Positions 35,638 through 44,629 of a stretch of DNA of 64,000 nt are shown in pieces. This DNA is from CAYQQU01 sp964419545 (GTDB lineage Bacteria > Bacteroidota > Bacteroidia > Chitinophagales > Saprospiraceae). The DNA is taken from positions 66,183 through 130,182 of the forward strand of contig CAYQQU010000008.1 in assembly GCA_964419545.1 (NCBI GenBank), given 5' to 3'. The notes under the pieces are model-generated. The model made no database searches and had not been told where the DNA came from. It saw only the letters and a list, made by a program, of their open reading frames with translations. A program made the translations under genes and the position numbers. The number at the start of each line of letters is the position of its first letter. The first letter of the stretch is position 1.

Positions 35638-38600
35638 ATGAAACCTATTCCCTTTTTGCTGTGCCTTTGCTGGGTCGGCCTGTCTTCCTTGCAGGCGCAG
35701 ATTACCGTAACGGGAACCGTCACTTCCGCTGATGACGGCCTTGGCATCATCGGCGCCACCGTCCTGGTAAAAGGCTCCAACGCAGGCACGGTTACCGATT
35801 TCGACGGCGCCTATGAGATCGAGGCCCCCGACGAATCCGCCATCCTGGTTTTTTCTTATACCGGGATGAAAACCCAGGAAATACAGGTAGGCGCCCAGCG
35901 GACCATTGACGTTACCATGTTGTCTGACGTCGCCATCCTCGACGAGGTCGTCGTGGTAGGCTACGGCACCCAGAAGCGCAGCAACATCAGCGGCGCCGTT
36001 TCGACCATTACTTCTGATGAAATTACCGAGACGCCGGTTTTGCGAGCCGAACAAGCACTGCAGGGCCGCACCGCCGGCGTGCAGGTGGCCCAGAATTCCG
36101 GCTCGCCGGGCGCGCCCCTCACCGTGCGGGTGCGCGGCGTGGGCACCATCAACAATAGCGACCCGCTCTATATCGTCGACGGGGTGCCGGTGGAAGGCAT
36201 CGACTTCCTCAACCCCAACGATATCGAATCGATGAACGTACTCAAAGACGCCGCCTCGGCCGCCATCTACGGTTCGCGCGGAGCTAACGGCGTGGTGCTC
36301 ATCACCACCAAAGGCGGCAAAAAAAATCAGGAGGGGCGTATCAGCTATGACGCCTACTACGGAGTGCAGAGCCCCTGGCGGATGCTCAACTTACTGGACG
36401 CCCGCGAATACGCCATCCTCTCCAATGAGGCGCACATTGCCGCCGGACAGCAGCCGCTGCCCGAATTCTCCGATCCCGACGCCCTGGGTGAAGGCACCGA
36501 CTGGCTGGACGCCATCTTTCAGGATGCGCCCATCATGAGCCACCAGCTTACCCTGGCGGGCGGCTCCGAACGCTCCACCTACACTATTTCCGGCAACTAT
36601 TTCACCCAGGACGGCATCGTGGGCGGCGAAAAGTCGGGCTTCGAGCGCATCACCTTCCGCCTCAACGGCACGCACGACGTCAAAGACTGGCTGACCGTGG
36701 GCGCCAAAGTGGGCATCACCAACCTGCAACGCAGCTTCCTGCCCGAAAACAACGAATTTACCACGCCCCTGGTGCGGGCCCTGAATATGGATCCGGTAAC
36801 GCCGGTGCGCAAATCGGACGGCACCTTCGCCTATTCCGTCTACTCCGACACCGATATAGTGAACCCGGTGAACGCCATCGAAAATACCTTTGACGACTGG
36901 ACTTCCAACCGGCTGGTGGGGGCCGTCTTCGGCGAGCTGAAAATTATGGAAGGGCTGACGTTGCGTTCGACCTACAGTACCGACGTCACCTTTGCCCGGC
37001 GCGACATCTTCCGGCCGCGGTTCGACCTCAGCATCGATCCGAACGTGGGCGACGCGCCGGCCGGCGAGCGGAACCTAATTAACTCGGTCGCCCTCGAACA
37101 GAACGAATGGAAAAACTGGCAGTGGGAAAACGTGCTGACCTACAACCGTTTGTTCGGCCAACAGCACAACGTGACGGTGACCTTGGGCACCACCGCCCTC
37201 CAGAACCGCCAAGACTTCAGCGGGGGCTCGAACACCAACCTGCCGACCAATGATCCGGACGACGCTTTCATCTCCAACACCATCGACCCCATCGAGTCGC
37301 AGGGCGCGTACGCCGGCGCCGAGGAATCGGCCCTCTTCTCCGTCTTCGGCCGGGTCAACTACGAACTGGCGAACAAATACCTGTTTACCGGCACCTTGCG
37401 GGCCGACGGCTCTTCGCGTTTCGGCGCCAACAACCGCTTCGGCTACTTCCCCTCCTTCTCGGCAGGCTGGAAGATCAGCGAAGAGAACTTTTTTCAGTTC
37501 GACCCCATCTCCGTCCTCAAGCTGCGCGCCAGCTGGGGGCAGAACGGTAACGACCGCATCGGCAATTACACCTTCACTACCGTGGTGCTGGCCGGCCAGA
37601 ATTACACTTTCGGTTCCGAAGAGATCATCACCAACGGCTCGGTGCCGCTCACCGCTGCCAATCCTGACCTGCGCTGGGAGACGGTAACGCAAAGTAACGT
37701 CGGCCTGGACGTGGAACTGTACGACGGCAAGTTTAACCTCATCACCGACTATTACATCAAAGAGACCACCGATATGCTCTACGCGGCGCCCATTCCCCTG
37801 GTCGCCGGCACCGATGCGCCGGTGCGCAACATCGGCAGCGTACGCAACGAAGGATTCGAACTCTCCCTGCAGTACCGCAATTTCGAATCGGCCTTTACGT
37901 ACAGTATCGGCGGCAACATCGCCTTTGTCGCCAACGAAGTAGTCAGCCTGGGCGAAGGCGGCGACCCCATCAGCACTGGCCGCGTGCAATCGGCCAATGC
38001 TTTCGCGTCGCGCACCGAGGTAGGGCATCCCATCGCCTCATTCTACGGATACGTGACCGACGGGATCTTCCAGACGCAGGAAGAGGTGGCCGAGCACGCT
38101 TTTCAGACCGAAAACACGGCCCCCGGCGATATCCGTTTCGTCGACCTGAACAACGACGGCGTCATCGACTTGAACGATCAGACTTTCATCGGCGACCCGA
38201 CACCCGACTTTACGTACGGCTTTACTGCTGATTTCGGATACAAAAATTTCGACCTGAGCCTTTTTGTTCAGGGTGTGCAGGGGAATGAGATTTACAATTC
38301 TACCGTGCGCTACGACTTCACCTACGTCAACCGGCCGGAGTCGGTGCTGAATCGCTGGACCGGGCCCGGCACTTCCGATTTCGAGCCGCGCGTCAACCTC
38401 AACGATCCCAACCAGAATGCACGCGTCTCCGACCGCTTCGTGGAAGACGGCTCCTTCGTGCGGCTGAAAAATATCCAGTTGGGGTACAGCCTGCCCGCCA
38501 ACTTGCTGCAGCGCTTCGGCCTGCAAAAATTCCGGGTATACGTATCGGCGCAGAACCTGTTGACGATCACCGATTACTCGGGCCTCGATCCCGAGATCGG

Positions 38601-38688
38601 CGCCTTCAACGCCCTGGAGATCGGCCTCGACCGGGGGTTCTATCCGCAGGCCCGGACTTTCCTGGGCGGGGTAAATGTTTCTTTCTAA
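35638..38688 (+). CDS. susC-like: SusC-family TonB-dependent oligosaccharide transporter
   Basis: A 1016-residue outer-membrane transporter. The start at 35638 (MKPIPFLLCLCWVGLSSLQAQ) gives a signal peptide; an upstream in-frame TTG is unlikely. The regulatory-like domain (TGTVTSADDGLGIIGATVLVKG, GTVTDFDGAYEI) is followed by the SusC plug signature DEVVVVGYGTQKRSNISGAV and the segment LYIVDGVPVEG. The rest is beta-barrel ending TFLGGVNVSF. Together with the SusD gene 21 bp downstream it forms the import complex for oligosaccharides cut at the surface, here probably beta-1,3-glucan given the GH16 gene in the same run. It is energised by TonB-ExbBD, encoded elsewhere. Confidence 0.95.
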   Translation: MKPIPFLLCLCWVGLSSLQAQITVTGTVTSADDGLGIIGATVLVKGSNAGTVTDFDGAYEIEAPDESAILVFSYTGMKTQEIQVGAQRTIDVTMLSDVAILDEVVVVGYGTQKRSNISGAVSTITSDEITETPVLRAEQALQGRTAGVQVAQNSGSPGAPLTVRVRGVGTINNSDPLYIVDGVPVEGIDFLNPNDIESMNVLKDAASAAIYGSRGANGVVLITTKGGKKNQEGRISYDAYYGVQSPWRMLNLLDAREYAILSNEAHIAAGQQPLPEFSDPDALGEGTDWLDAIFQDAPIMSHQLTLAGGSERSTYTISGNYFTQDGIVGGEKSGFERITFRLNGTHDVKDWLTVGAKVGITNLQRSFLPENNEFTTPLVRALNMDPVTPVRKSDGTFAYSVYSDTDIVNPVNAIENTFDDWTSNRLVGAVFGELKIMEGLTLRSTYSTDVTFARRDIFRPRFDLSIDPNVGDAPAGERNLINSVALEQNEWKNWQWENVLTYNRLFGQQHNVTVTLGTTALQNRQDFSGGSNTNLPTNDPDDAFISNTIDPIESQGAYAGAEESALFSVFGRVNYELANKYLFTGTLRADGSSRFGANNRFGYFPSFSAGWKISEENFFQFDPISVLKLRASWGQNGNDRIGNYTFTTVVLAGQNYTFGSEEIITNGSVPLTAANPDLRWETVTQSNVGLDVELYDGKFNLITDYYIKETTDMLYAAPIPLVAGTDAPVRNIGSVRNEGFELSLQYRNFESAFTYSIGGNIAFVANEVVSLGEGGDPISTGRVQSANAFASRTEVGHPIASFYGYVTDGIFQTQEEVAEHAFQTENTAPGDIRFVDLNNDGVIDLNDQTFIGDPTPDFTYGFTADFGYKNFDLSLFVQGVQGNEIYNSTVRYDFTYVNRPESVLNRWTGPGTSDFEPRVNLNDPNQNARVSDRFVEDGSFVRLKNIQLGYSLPANLLQRFGLQKFRVYVSAQNLLTITDYSGLDPEIGAFNALEIGLDRGFYPQARTFLGGVNVSF

Positions 38689-38709
38689 CCAAAACGACGA
38701 CTTAAAATT

Positions 38710-40221
38710 ATGAACCGGATTTTCAAAATAGCGTCCGTCCTGCTGGCTATCGGCCTGCTATCCGTTGCCTGCAGCGACGAATTCCTGGAGCGCAGCCCGC
38801 TGGTGGGAACCACCGAAGACAATTTTTACCAAACCGAAGAGGACGCCGTCGCCGCCGTCAATGCCGCCTACGCGGCGCTGCAGTTCGAGCTTTCGCCGGC
38901 GGGGCATTTCCGCTGGTTCTGGGGCGATATCATGTCCGACGACGCCGTCAAAGGCGGCTCCGGCGATAATGACGTCAACGAGCTCCTGCAACTGGAAACT
39001 TTCCAGGGGCCGACCAATACCGACCTCCTGGAAGGCGAGTGGTGGGCCGATTTCGAAGGCATCTACCGGGCCAATGTCGTACTCGACAAGGTGCCGCCCA
39101 TCGAGATGGACCCCGACCTGAAGGCCCGCATCCTGGCGGAAGCCAGGTTTATCCGCGCCTGGTTCAATTACAACCTGGTGACCATCTTCGGCGGGGTGCC
39201 CCTGGTAGACCGCGTGCTGGCGCCCAGCGAGTACACCATGCCGCGCGCTACGGCCGACGAGATCTGGGCTTTTTTGAAAAGCGACCTGCAGGCAGCCATC
39301 CCTGACCTGCCGGCGCGCAGCCAGTATCCGCCCCAACAGCTGGGCCGCATCACCAAGGGCGCGGCGCAGGCCCTGCTGCTGAAAGCCCATATGTGGCTAA
39401 AAGAATTCGCCGAAGCCCAAACGCTGGCCGAGGCGATCGTCAACTCCGGCGAGTATACCCTGGCGCCTGACTACGGCAGCATCTTCACGGAAGCCGGCGA
39501 GAACGGACCGGGTTCCATTTTCGAAATCCAGTACATGAACGCTTCCGGCGGCAACTGGGGCCGCAACGCCGCCAACGAAGGCACCTTTACCAACGTCTTC
39601 CAGCGGGCCCGCGGCCAGTTTGAAGGCTTCGGGTTCAATATCCCGACGCAGGACCTCGTCGATGCGTTTTTCGTCGAAGGCTTCGAGGACCCGCGGCTGT
39701 CGAGTACTGTATTCCGCGAAGGCGACAACATGGGCGACCGCGGTATTTTCACCAAGGAAGCGACGGGCCAGCCTTACGACTACCATCCGAAAAAGTACTT
39801 CAACAATAAAGCAGAAGAAGCGCCTTTCGGCGATCCCAATCCGAACGGCGGCTCCAACGATCGCGTCATCCGCTACGCCGACGTGCTGCTGCTGCACGCC
39901 GAAGCCGCCTACCAGAACGGAAACGAAGAAGCGGCCCGGACCTCGCTGAACGCGGTGCGCGCCCGCGCCCGCGCCGGCAACGACGACATCCTGCCCGACG
40001 TGACGGCTTCGGGACCAGACCTGCTGGAAGCCATTTATCACGAACGCCGGGTGGAGCTGGGTATGGAAGGGCATCGCTTCTTCGATCTCGTACGCACCGG
40101 GCGCGCATCTGCCGAACTCGGACCGCTGGGCTACGTGGAAGGCACCCACAACCGGTTCCCGATCCCGGAAACCCAGATCCAGGCGACCAACGGCGCCATT
40201 ACCCAAAATCCCGGGTATTAA
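38710..40221 (+). CDS. susD-like: SusD/RagB-family surface glycan-binding lipoprotein
   Basis: A 503-residue lipoprotein with signal VLLAIGLLSVACSDEFLE (lipobox LSVAC). It shows the SusD layout: the N-terminal LERSPLVGTTEDNFYQTEEDAVAAVNAAYAAL segment, helical TPR-like units (LKARILAEARFIRAWFNYNLVTIFGGVPLV is the SusD family hallmark) and the C-terminal RHERRVELGMEGHRFFDL-type block (here YHERRVELGMEGHRFFDLVR). It caps the SusC barrel and captures the ligand. It is tightly linked to SusC upstream and to the PKD lipoprotein 30 bp downstream. Confidence 0.95.
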   Translation: MNRIFKIASVLLAIGLLSVACSDEFLERSPLVGTTEDNFYQTEEDAVAAVNAAYAALQFELSPAGHFRWFWGDIMSDDAVKGGSGDNDVNELLQLETFQGPTNTDLLEGEWWADFEGIYRANVVLDKVPPIEMDPDLKARILAEARFIRAWFNYNLVTIFGGVPLVDRVLAPSEYTMPRATADEIWAFLKSDLQAAIPDLPARSQYPPQQLGRITKGAAQALLLKAHMWLKEFAEAQTLAEAIVNSGEYTLAPDYGSIFTEAGENGPGSIFEIQYMNASGGNWGRNAANEGTFTNVFQRARGQFEGFGFNIPTQDLVDAFFVEGFEDPRLSSTVFREGDNMGDRGIFTKEATGQPYDYHPKKYFNNKAEEAPFGDPNPNGGSNDRVIRYADVLLLHAEAAYQNGNEEAARTSLNAVRARARAGNDDILPDVTASGPDLLEAIYHERRVELGMEGHRFFDLVRTGRASAELGPLGYVEGTHNRFPIPETQIQATNGAITQNPGY

Positions 40222-40251
40222 TCAATCTTGTGAACGGTAAAAAAGCACACG

Positions 40252-41085
40252 ATGAAAAACTTAAAATATCTGTTCTTAATGCTGATCATCCTGGCGGCCT
40301 GTGATCCGGAAATGGACGAAGATATCACGCTCGGACCGCTGCCCGAACCACCCGCGTTTTCTGTAGAAATAGTGCCCGGCGATTCCAACCGGGTGGTGGT
40401 AAAAGACCTCTCTTCCGGAAACTTCGACCGTTTGTGGACCTTTGAGGGAGGAGAACCGGCTACTTCCGGGCTAGCGGAAGATACGGTCTTTTTCGCCAAA
40501 GCCGGCGTATATACGGTTACCCTGCACGTGGCGGCCAATGGCGGCAACGGTACGGCCTCCGCCAGCGAGGAAGTCACCATCCTCACCGATGCCGAGGTCG
40601 CCTGCGACGAGACCATCGCCCTGCTGACGGGCGATTGCGAAGCCGCCGGAAAGTGCTGGATGTTCACCACGTCGGCGGGCGCCATAACCGTGGGGCCGAC
40701 TTACGGTTCTTCCGATTGGTTTACCTCCAACGAAGGTTCGCTCGACCCTGCCCAGTACGACGATCGCTGGTGTTTCTTTTTCGAAGACCGTACTTTCGTC
40801 TACGAGAATAACGGCGCCACGGTGAACCCCTGGGAGGGATACGTCCCCGTGCCCTACGATCCGCCGCCGGCATCCTGGTCGTTCCGGCCGGGCGCCGGGC
40901 AGGACGGCGTCGACCAGATCGCGCTGTCGGAAGGCTACTTCATGGGCGTCTGGGATTCGGGCCCTAAGCTGGACATTGTCACCCTCACCGAAACCGAATT
41001 GGTGGTGCGGGCTTACATCGTCGACCAAGAAGGGAACCAGGCGGCGGAAGGTTGGTTTGAACTGCATTTTGTCGCAGCGAATTGA
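40252..41085 (+). CDS. PKD-domain surface lipoprotein of the laminarin-type locus
   Basis: A 277-residue lipoprotein (LMLIILAACDPE, lipobox). A PKD-like domain (VVVKDLSSGNFDRLWTFEGG, KAGVYTVTLHVAANGG) covers residues about 30-115. A C-terminal beta-rich module with paired cysteines (CDETIALLTGDC, GKCWMF, RWCFFFEDRTFVYENNG) follows, resembling the glycan-binding module often encoded between SusD and GH16 in beta-glucan loci. No enzyme motif is present. It probably plays the SusE/SusF-like accessory binding role at the cell surface. Confidence 0.78.
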   Translation: MKNLKYLFLMLIILAACDPEMDEDITLGPLPEPPAFSVEIVPGDSNRVVVKDLSSGNFDRLWTFEGGEPATSGLAEDTVFFAKAGVYTVTLHVAANGGNGTASASEEVTILTDAEVACDETIALLTGDCEAAGKCWMFTTSAGAITVGPTYGSSDWFTSNEGSLDPAQYDDRWCFFFEDRTFVYENNGATVNPWEGYVPVPYDPPPASWSFRPGAGQDGVDQIALSEGYFMGVWDSGPKLDIVTLTETELVVRAYIVDQEGNQAAEGWFELHFVAAN

Positions 41086-41126
41086 CGGAAATACAAATCT
41101 AAAACGGAACTCAAATAAGCAAAACC

Positions 41127-42329
41127 ATGAAAAACAAAATAGGTATGTTCTTTTCTTTGGTTCTATTGTTCACGCTTGCCGGTTGTATCGACGATGACGA
41201 ATATCAGCAGCCCGACCGGGAACTGCCGGTGATAACCATAAGCGACGTCACCCAGGAAGAGGGGAACGAGTCGACGGTCTTTGAATTTACCATCACCTTG
41301 ACCGGGCTCAACGTCACCAACGCCGGCGTGCGTTTCCGGACCGTGGACGGCACGGCGAAAGCCGGAGAGGATTATGTCGGCATCCTCGACAGCGCCATCG
41401 TTCTGGGGCCGGCGCAGACCGAAAAGACCATCTCGATCGCCGTAGTTGCGGATTTCTTCAGGGAAGAAGACGAAGAATTCTCAGTGGAGCTGTACGATCC
41501 GGTCAACGTCACCCTGGACAAAGAAGTAGGCCGGGCGGTCATCCTCAACGACGACACCTTTGAGGGATCGATTTTTATTCCGGACGGCTATATCACGCCC
41601 GAGGAATACCCGGGATATAACCTGGTGTGGCAGGATGAGTTCGAGGGAGCAACCATCAACGAAGCGGACTGGAATTTTGAGATCGGCACCGGCAACAACG
41701 GCTGGGGCAATAACGAACTGCAGTTCTACCGCAGAGAGAATGCTTCGTTGTACGAGGGCCACCTGGTCATTGAAGCCAGGGAAGAAAACTTCTCCGGCAG
41801 CAATTACACCTCGAGTCGTATGACGACCCAAAATAAGCAGACCTTCCGTTACGGCCGGGTAGACATCCGCGCCGTACTCCCGGAAACGCAGGGGATGTGG
41901 CCGGCCCTCTGGATGCTGGGGTCCAGCATTTCCGAGGTGGGCTGGCCGGCTTGCGGCGAGATCGACATTATGGAGATGCGCGGGCAAACGCCCAATCGCA
42001 TCGAGGGGACGGTGCACTTCGGCGCGGGTGTCGCCCAACATCAGTTTATCGGGCAGCCCTATACCCTGTCGGAAGGGAAATTTACGAATGAGTTTCACGT
42101 TTTCTCCCTGATCTGGGAAGAGAATTCCATTCGCTGGCTCTTGGACGATGAAGAATTCTACCACTTTACCGTTGACGATATCGGCAACAACCCCTATCCG
42201 TTCAACGAGGAGTTCTTTTTCATATTCAATATCGCCGTTGGTGGCAATTACGTGGGCAGCCCCGATGACAGCACGGTTTTTCCGCAAACGATGATCGTCG
42301 ACTATATCCGGGTGTTTCAAGAAGAGTAA
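41127..42329 (+). CDS. GH16 endo-beta-1,3-glucanase (laminarinase-type) lipoprotein with Calx-beta domain
   Basis: A 400-residue protein. The lipobox is LFTLAGC (residues about 14-20). A Calx-beta domain covers about 33-145 (GVRFRTVDGTAKAGEDYVG, VAVVADFFREEDEEF). The GH16 domain starts at LVWQDEFEGATINEADWNF. The catalytic motif is E278-I-D280-I-M-E283 in the ACGEIDIMEMRG segment, the ExDxxE form with the extra Met used by laminarinases and lichenases. WPALWMLG and GTVHFG are further family marks. It should cleave beta-1,3 (or mixed) glucans at the cell surface, handing oligosaccharides to SusCD. It is the last gene of the co-directional run from 33388. Confidence 0.94.
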   Translation: MKNKIGMFFSLVLLFTLAGCIDDDEYQQPDRELPVITISDVTQEEGNESTVFEFTITLTGLNVTNAGVRFRTVDGTAKAGEDYVGILDSAIVLGPAQTEKTISIAVVADFFREEDEEFSVELYDPVNVTLDKEVGRAVILNDDTFEGSIFIPDGYITPEEYPGYNLVWQDEFEGATINEADWNFEIGTGNNGWGNNELQFYRRENASLYEGHLVIEAREENFSGSNYTSSRMTTQNKQTFRYGRVDIRAVLPETQGMWPALWMLGSSISEVGWPACGEIDIMEMRGQTPNRIEGTVHFGAGVAQHQFIGQPYTLSEGKFTNEFHVFSLIWEENSIRWLLDDEEFYHFTVDDIGNNPYPFNEEFFFIFNIAVGGNYVGSPDDSTVFPQTMIVDYIRVFQEE

Positions 42330-42356
42330 ATGGGTTTGAGTTCGGGTTAGGATGTG

Positions 42357-42416
42357 GCCCACACCCACACCCTAACTCACACCCACACCCACACCCTAAC
42401 CCACACCCACACCCAT
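42357..42416. repeat. Telomere-like CCCACA/CCCTAA tandem repeat, G-quadruplex-prone
   Basis: About 60 bp between convergent genes consist of hexamer-like CCCACA units interrupted by CCCTAA and CTCACA. The minus strand therefore carries at least eight GGG tracts separated by 3 nt. A degenerate complementary arm lies just upstream (TAAATGGGT at 42327 against ACCCATTTA at 42412; GTTAGGATGTGG against CCACACCCTAAC). The stretch begins directly after the aminotransferase stop codon as read on its strand, so it may terminate one or both transcripts. Confidence 0.75.
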
Positions 42417-43310
42417 TTAAAATCTCTCCCCCTCCCGTTCAGTCTTTCCCCTGAATATTCCCATAATCTTTTCCAGCACCGCCTCGCCCGTCTTATTGAG
42501 GATAGCGCGGCCGTCGATCTCCCTTACCCGCGTCAGTTCCCCCATGGTGCCGGTGACGAAAACTTCGTCGGCCGAGTAAAATTCCGCCAAGCTGAGGTTG
42601 CGTTCGGCGCAGGGGATGCCGTGTTCGCGGCAGATCTCCAGGACCAGGGCGCGCGTGATGCCGGGCAGGCAGGCGTGGGCGTGGGGCGTGAGCACCTGGC
42701 CGTGGCGGACGCAGAAGGCGTTGACGCCGTTGGCTTCGGCGACGAACCCGTCTTTGTCGAGCATGAGGCCGGCGTCGGCGCCGGCGTGGTTGGCTTCGAT
42801 CTTGGCGAGGATGTTATTCAGCAGGTTATTGTGGTGGATCTTTGAGTCGAGGAAAGCCGGGTTATTGCGGCGCACCGAGCTGGTGATCAGGGTGATGGAT
42901 TCGGGGTAGACCGGCGGTTTCCACTCGGCCAGTACGATGAGGGTGGGGCCCGACTGGTTGAGGCGGGGGTCCATGCCCGAGGTGATCTTTTCGCCGCGGG
43001 TAAGGGTGAGGCGGATGTGGACGCCGTCGTGCATCTCATTGGCCTTGAGCGTTTGGAAGATGGCTTGCTTGATGGCCTCTTTATCGGGTACTTCCGCAAA
43101 GGCCAGGGCGTGCGCCGAATCCTGCAGGCGCTGCAGGTGGGCGTCGAGGCTGAAAATGCGGCCGTTGTAGACGCGCAGTCCTTCCCAGACGGCGTCGCCG
43201 CCCTGCACCACACTATCGAAAACGCTGACTTTGGCTTCGCGGCGAGGCAGCAGCTGGCCGTTGATGTAGACGAGGAGGTGCTCGTTTTTTGGGTTGAATT
43301 GTTGGAGCAT
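42417..43310 (-). CDS. Class IV PLP-dependent aminotransferase
   Basis: A 297-residue cytosolic protein of the branched-chain/D-amino-acid aminotransferase fold. Evidence is the VYINGQLLPRREAKVSVFDSVVQGGD opening, the PLP lysine K157 in DSKIHHNNLLNN, the GFVAEANGVNAFCV block and the ADEVFVTGTMGELTRVREIDGR C-terminal signature. Substrate specificity (branched-chain, D-Ala or aminodeoxychorismate) cannot be settled by eye. It lies 57 bp downstream of a sulfotransferase-like gene on the same strand, a pair that probably forms an operon. Confidence 0.88.
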   Translation of the reverse strand: MLQQFNPKNEHLLVYINGQLLPRREAKVSVFDSVVQGGDAVWEGLRVYNGRIFSLDAHLQRLQDSAHALAFAEVPDKEAIKQAIFQTLKANEMHDGVHIRLTLTRGEKITSGMDPRLNQSGPTLIVLAEWKPPVYPESITLITSSVRRNNPAFLDSKIHHNNLLNNILAKIEANHAGADAGLMLDKDGFVAEANGVNAFCVRHGQVLTPHAHACLPGITRALVLEICREHGIPCAERNLSLAEFYSADEVFVTGTMGELTRVREIDGRAILNKTGEAVLEKIMGIFRGKTEREGERF

Positions 43311-43367
43311 GGGTATAGGGTTGATTGGGGGGAAGATAGGTAAAAATGGTTAGAGCAGAACCAATTC

Positions 43368-44087
43368 TCAACGCAAGGCATGCCCCAACAACGCTTCGTA
43401 GTAAGGGCGGCACTCCGACGCCAGTGTTTCCAGATGCGGCGGCAGCTCAAATGTTTGCTCCACGTAAGGCTTAAAGCCGGTAGAGCGGTGCACGGTGCGG
43501 TACCAGTAGGGCGCCCATACACCGTCTTCCGGGCGGGAGCCCGGGGGCCAATGCAGCATATGCGGTTCGAAAGGGAGGTCGAGGCGTTCGCAGAGTTGCC
43601 GGAGGACGGCTTCGGGATCGCGCAACAGCACGTGGGCGTCGACCACCGCGGCGAGGCAGTTGTCCGCCCGGAGCTCCCGAAAGAGGTCGTACTGCAGGCG
43701 GACGCCGACATCGTCGATGCCGGGATTGTGGACGACCTTGGTGTACGAAGCCAGAATAAAACGCGGATCGCGGATGAGCAGCACATTTTGCATCCGGCGC
43801 AGGAAAGCGCGGTCGAGCCATTGCAGGTGGTGGGTCATCTGCTTGAAGAGGACGACCGGGCTGGGGTAGTCGCCCAGCAGCACATCGCGCACCACGGCGG
43901 CGCCTTCCGGATTTTGGCTCGCGAGGATGGCTTCGCGGCCCGGGTGTTCGGCCGGCGAGTCGGTATGCGTCAGGTAGTGGGCGTACAACGGCTCGTCCAC
44001 CACAGTGGTGTCGGCGCGCTGGGCGAAGCTGTACATCAGCGCGGTAGAGATGTTGCGCGGGCTCGACCAGAAGTTGATGCGTTGCAT
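43368..44087 (-). CDS. Sulfotransferase-like P-loop protein
   Basis: A 239-residue cytosolic protein. The N-terminal INFWSSPRNISTALMYSFAQR segment matches the 5'-phosphosulfate (PAPS) loop in position and sequence style. NVLLIRDPRFILASYTKV matches the 3'-phosphate motif, including the Arg-Asp-Pro. The tail, with PYYEALLGH, is the usual C-terminal helix. The family is short and often of unknown acceptor in bacteria. It is followed on the same strand by the class IV aminotransferase. A link to sulfated metabolite synthesis is inference. Confidence 0.82.
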   Translation of the reverse strand: MQRINFWSSPRNISTALMYSFAQRADTTVVDEPLYAHYLTHTDSPAEHPGREAILASQNPEGAAVVRDVLLGDYPSPVVLFKQMTHHLQWLDRAFLRRMQNVLLIRDPRFILASYTKVVHNPGIDDVGVRLQYDLFRELRADNCLAAVVDAHVLLRDPEAVLRQLCERLDLPFEPHMLHWPPGSRPEDGVWAPYWYRTVHRSTGFKPYVEQTFELPPHLETLASECRPYYEALLGHALR

Positions 44088-44104
44088 TGGGTTATTGTGA
44101 TGTA

Positions 44105-44128
44105 GGTCGTAGCCTGGAGACTACGACC
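44105..44128 (-). terminator. Perfect 8-bp hairpin downstream of the DUF1508 gene
   Basis: GGTCGTAG and CTACGACC (44105-44112 and 44121-44128) form a hairpin with an 8-nt loop between the end of the DUF1508 gene and the start of the sulfotransferase gene, both on the minus strand. No clear U-run follows, so termination is only probable. Confidence 0.4.
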
Positions 44129-44162
44129 AGCGTCCGGTGAACCAAATCCCAAATCACAAAGA

Positions 44163-44501
44163 CTATTCCACTGCCGTCAGGTCCACGATCTCCGCATTGG
44201 GGGCGTTTTCTTTTACCGAATTGATGCCGTTTTCCATGCCCGACTGGGAGGCGTACATCTGGCTGCTGCCGATGATCTGGTGGTTTTTGGAGCACAGGTT
44301 GAAGTGCAGCTTGCCGTTGGCGGCTTCTTTGCGGTCGTAGCAACCGTCGTCGAGCGCATTGTTCTTTACCGATTCGATGCCGTTCTTGGCGCTGGATTTG
44401 GAAGAATAGCCCTGGCTGGAGAGGATGACCTGACCGTTTTTGGCTTTCAGGCGGAAATAGTACTTCTCGTTGTTGTCGCTTTGGAAAATCTCGAACTTCA
44501 T
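44163..44501 (-). CDS. YegP-family DUF1508 protein (two repeats)
   Basis: A 112-residue protein made of two homologous units, each with F.....K...YYFRLKAKNGQVILSSQGY-type strands: residues 1-50 (YYFRLKAKNGQVI, SSKSSAKNGIESVKNN) and 52-105 (LHFNLCSKNHQIIGSSQMY, SQSGMENGINSVKEN). This is the DUF1508 duplicated form typified by E. coli YegP. The function is unknown. It stands alone on the minus strand. Confidence 0.92.
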   Translation of the reverse strand: MKFEIFQSDNNEKYYFRLKAKNGQVILSSQGYSSKSSAKNGIESVKNNALDDGCYDRKEAANGKLHFNLCSKNHQIIGSSQMYASQSGMENGINSVKENAPNAEIVDLTAVE

Positions 44502-44629
44502 GAAAATTGTTTTTTTGGTTAAAACTTACGGCAATTTAGGAAAAATGCGGTTTTCTCCCAATATTCCCGCAGGCTTTGCCTGCCGAAAGGCGAAATGCGT
44601 ATATTTGGATGAGCCCAATTTCCGACGAT

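Noticed and set aside
42357..42416. Eukaryotic telomere contamination or replicon end
   Set aside because: Units are mixed CCCACA/CCCTAA in a short array flanked on both sides by bacterial genes in proper arrangement.
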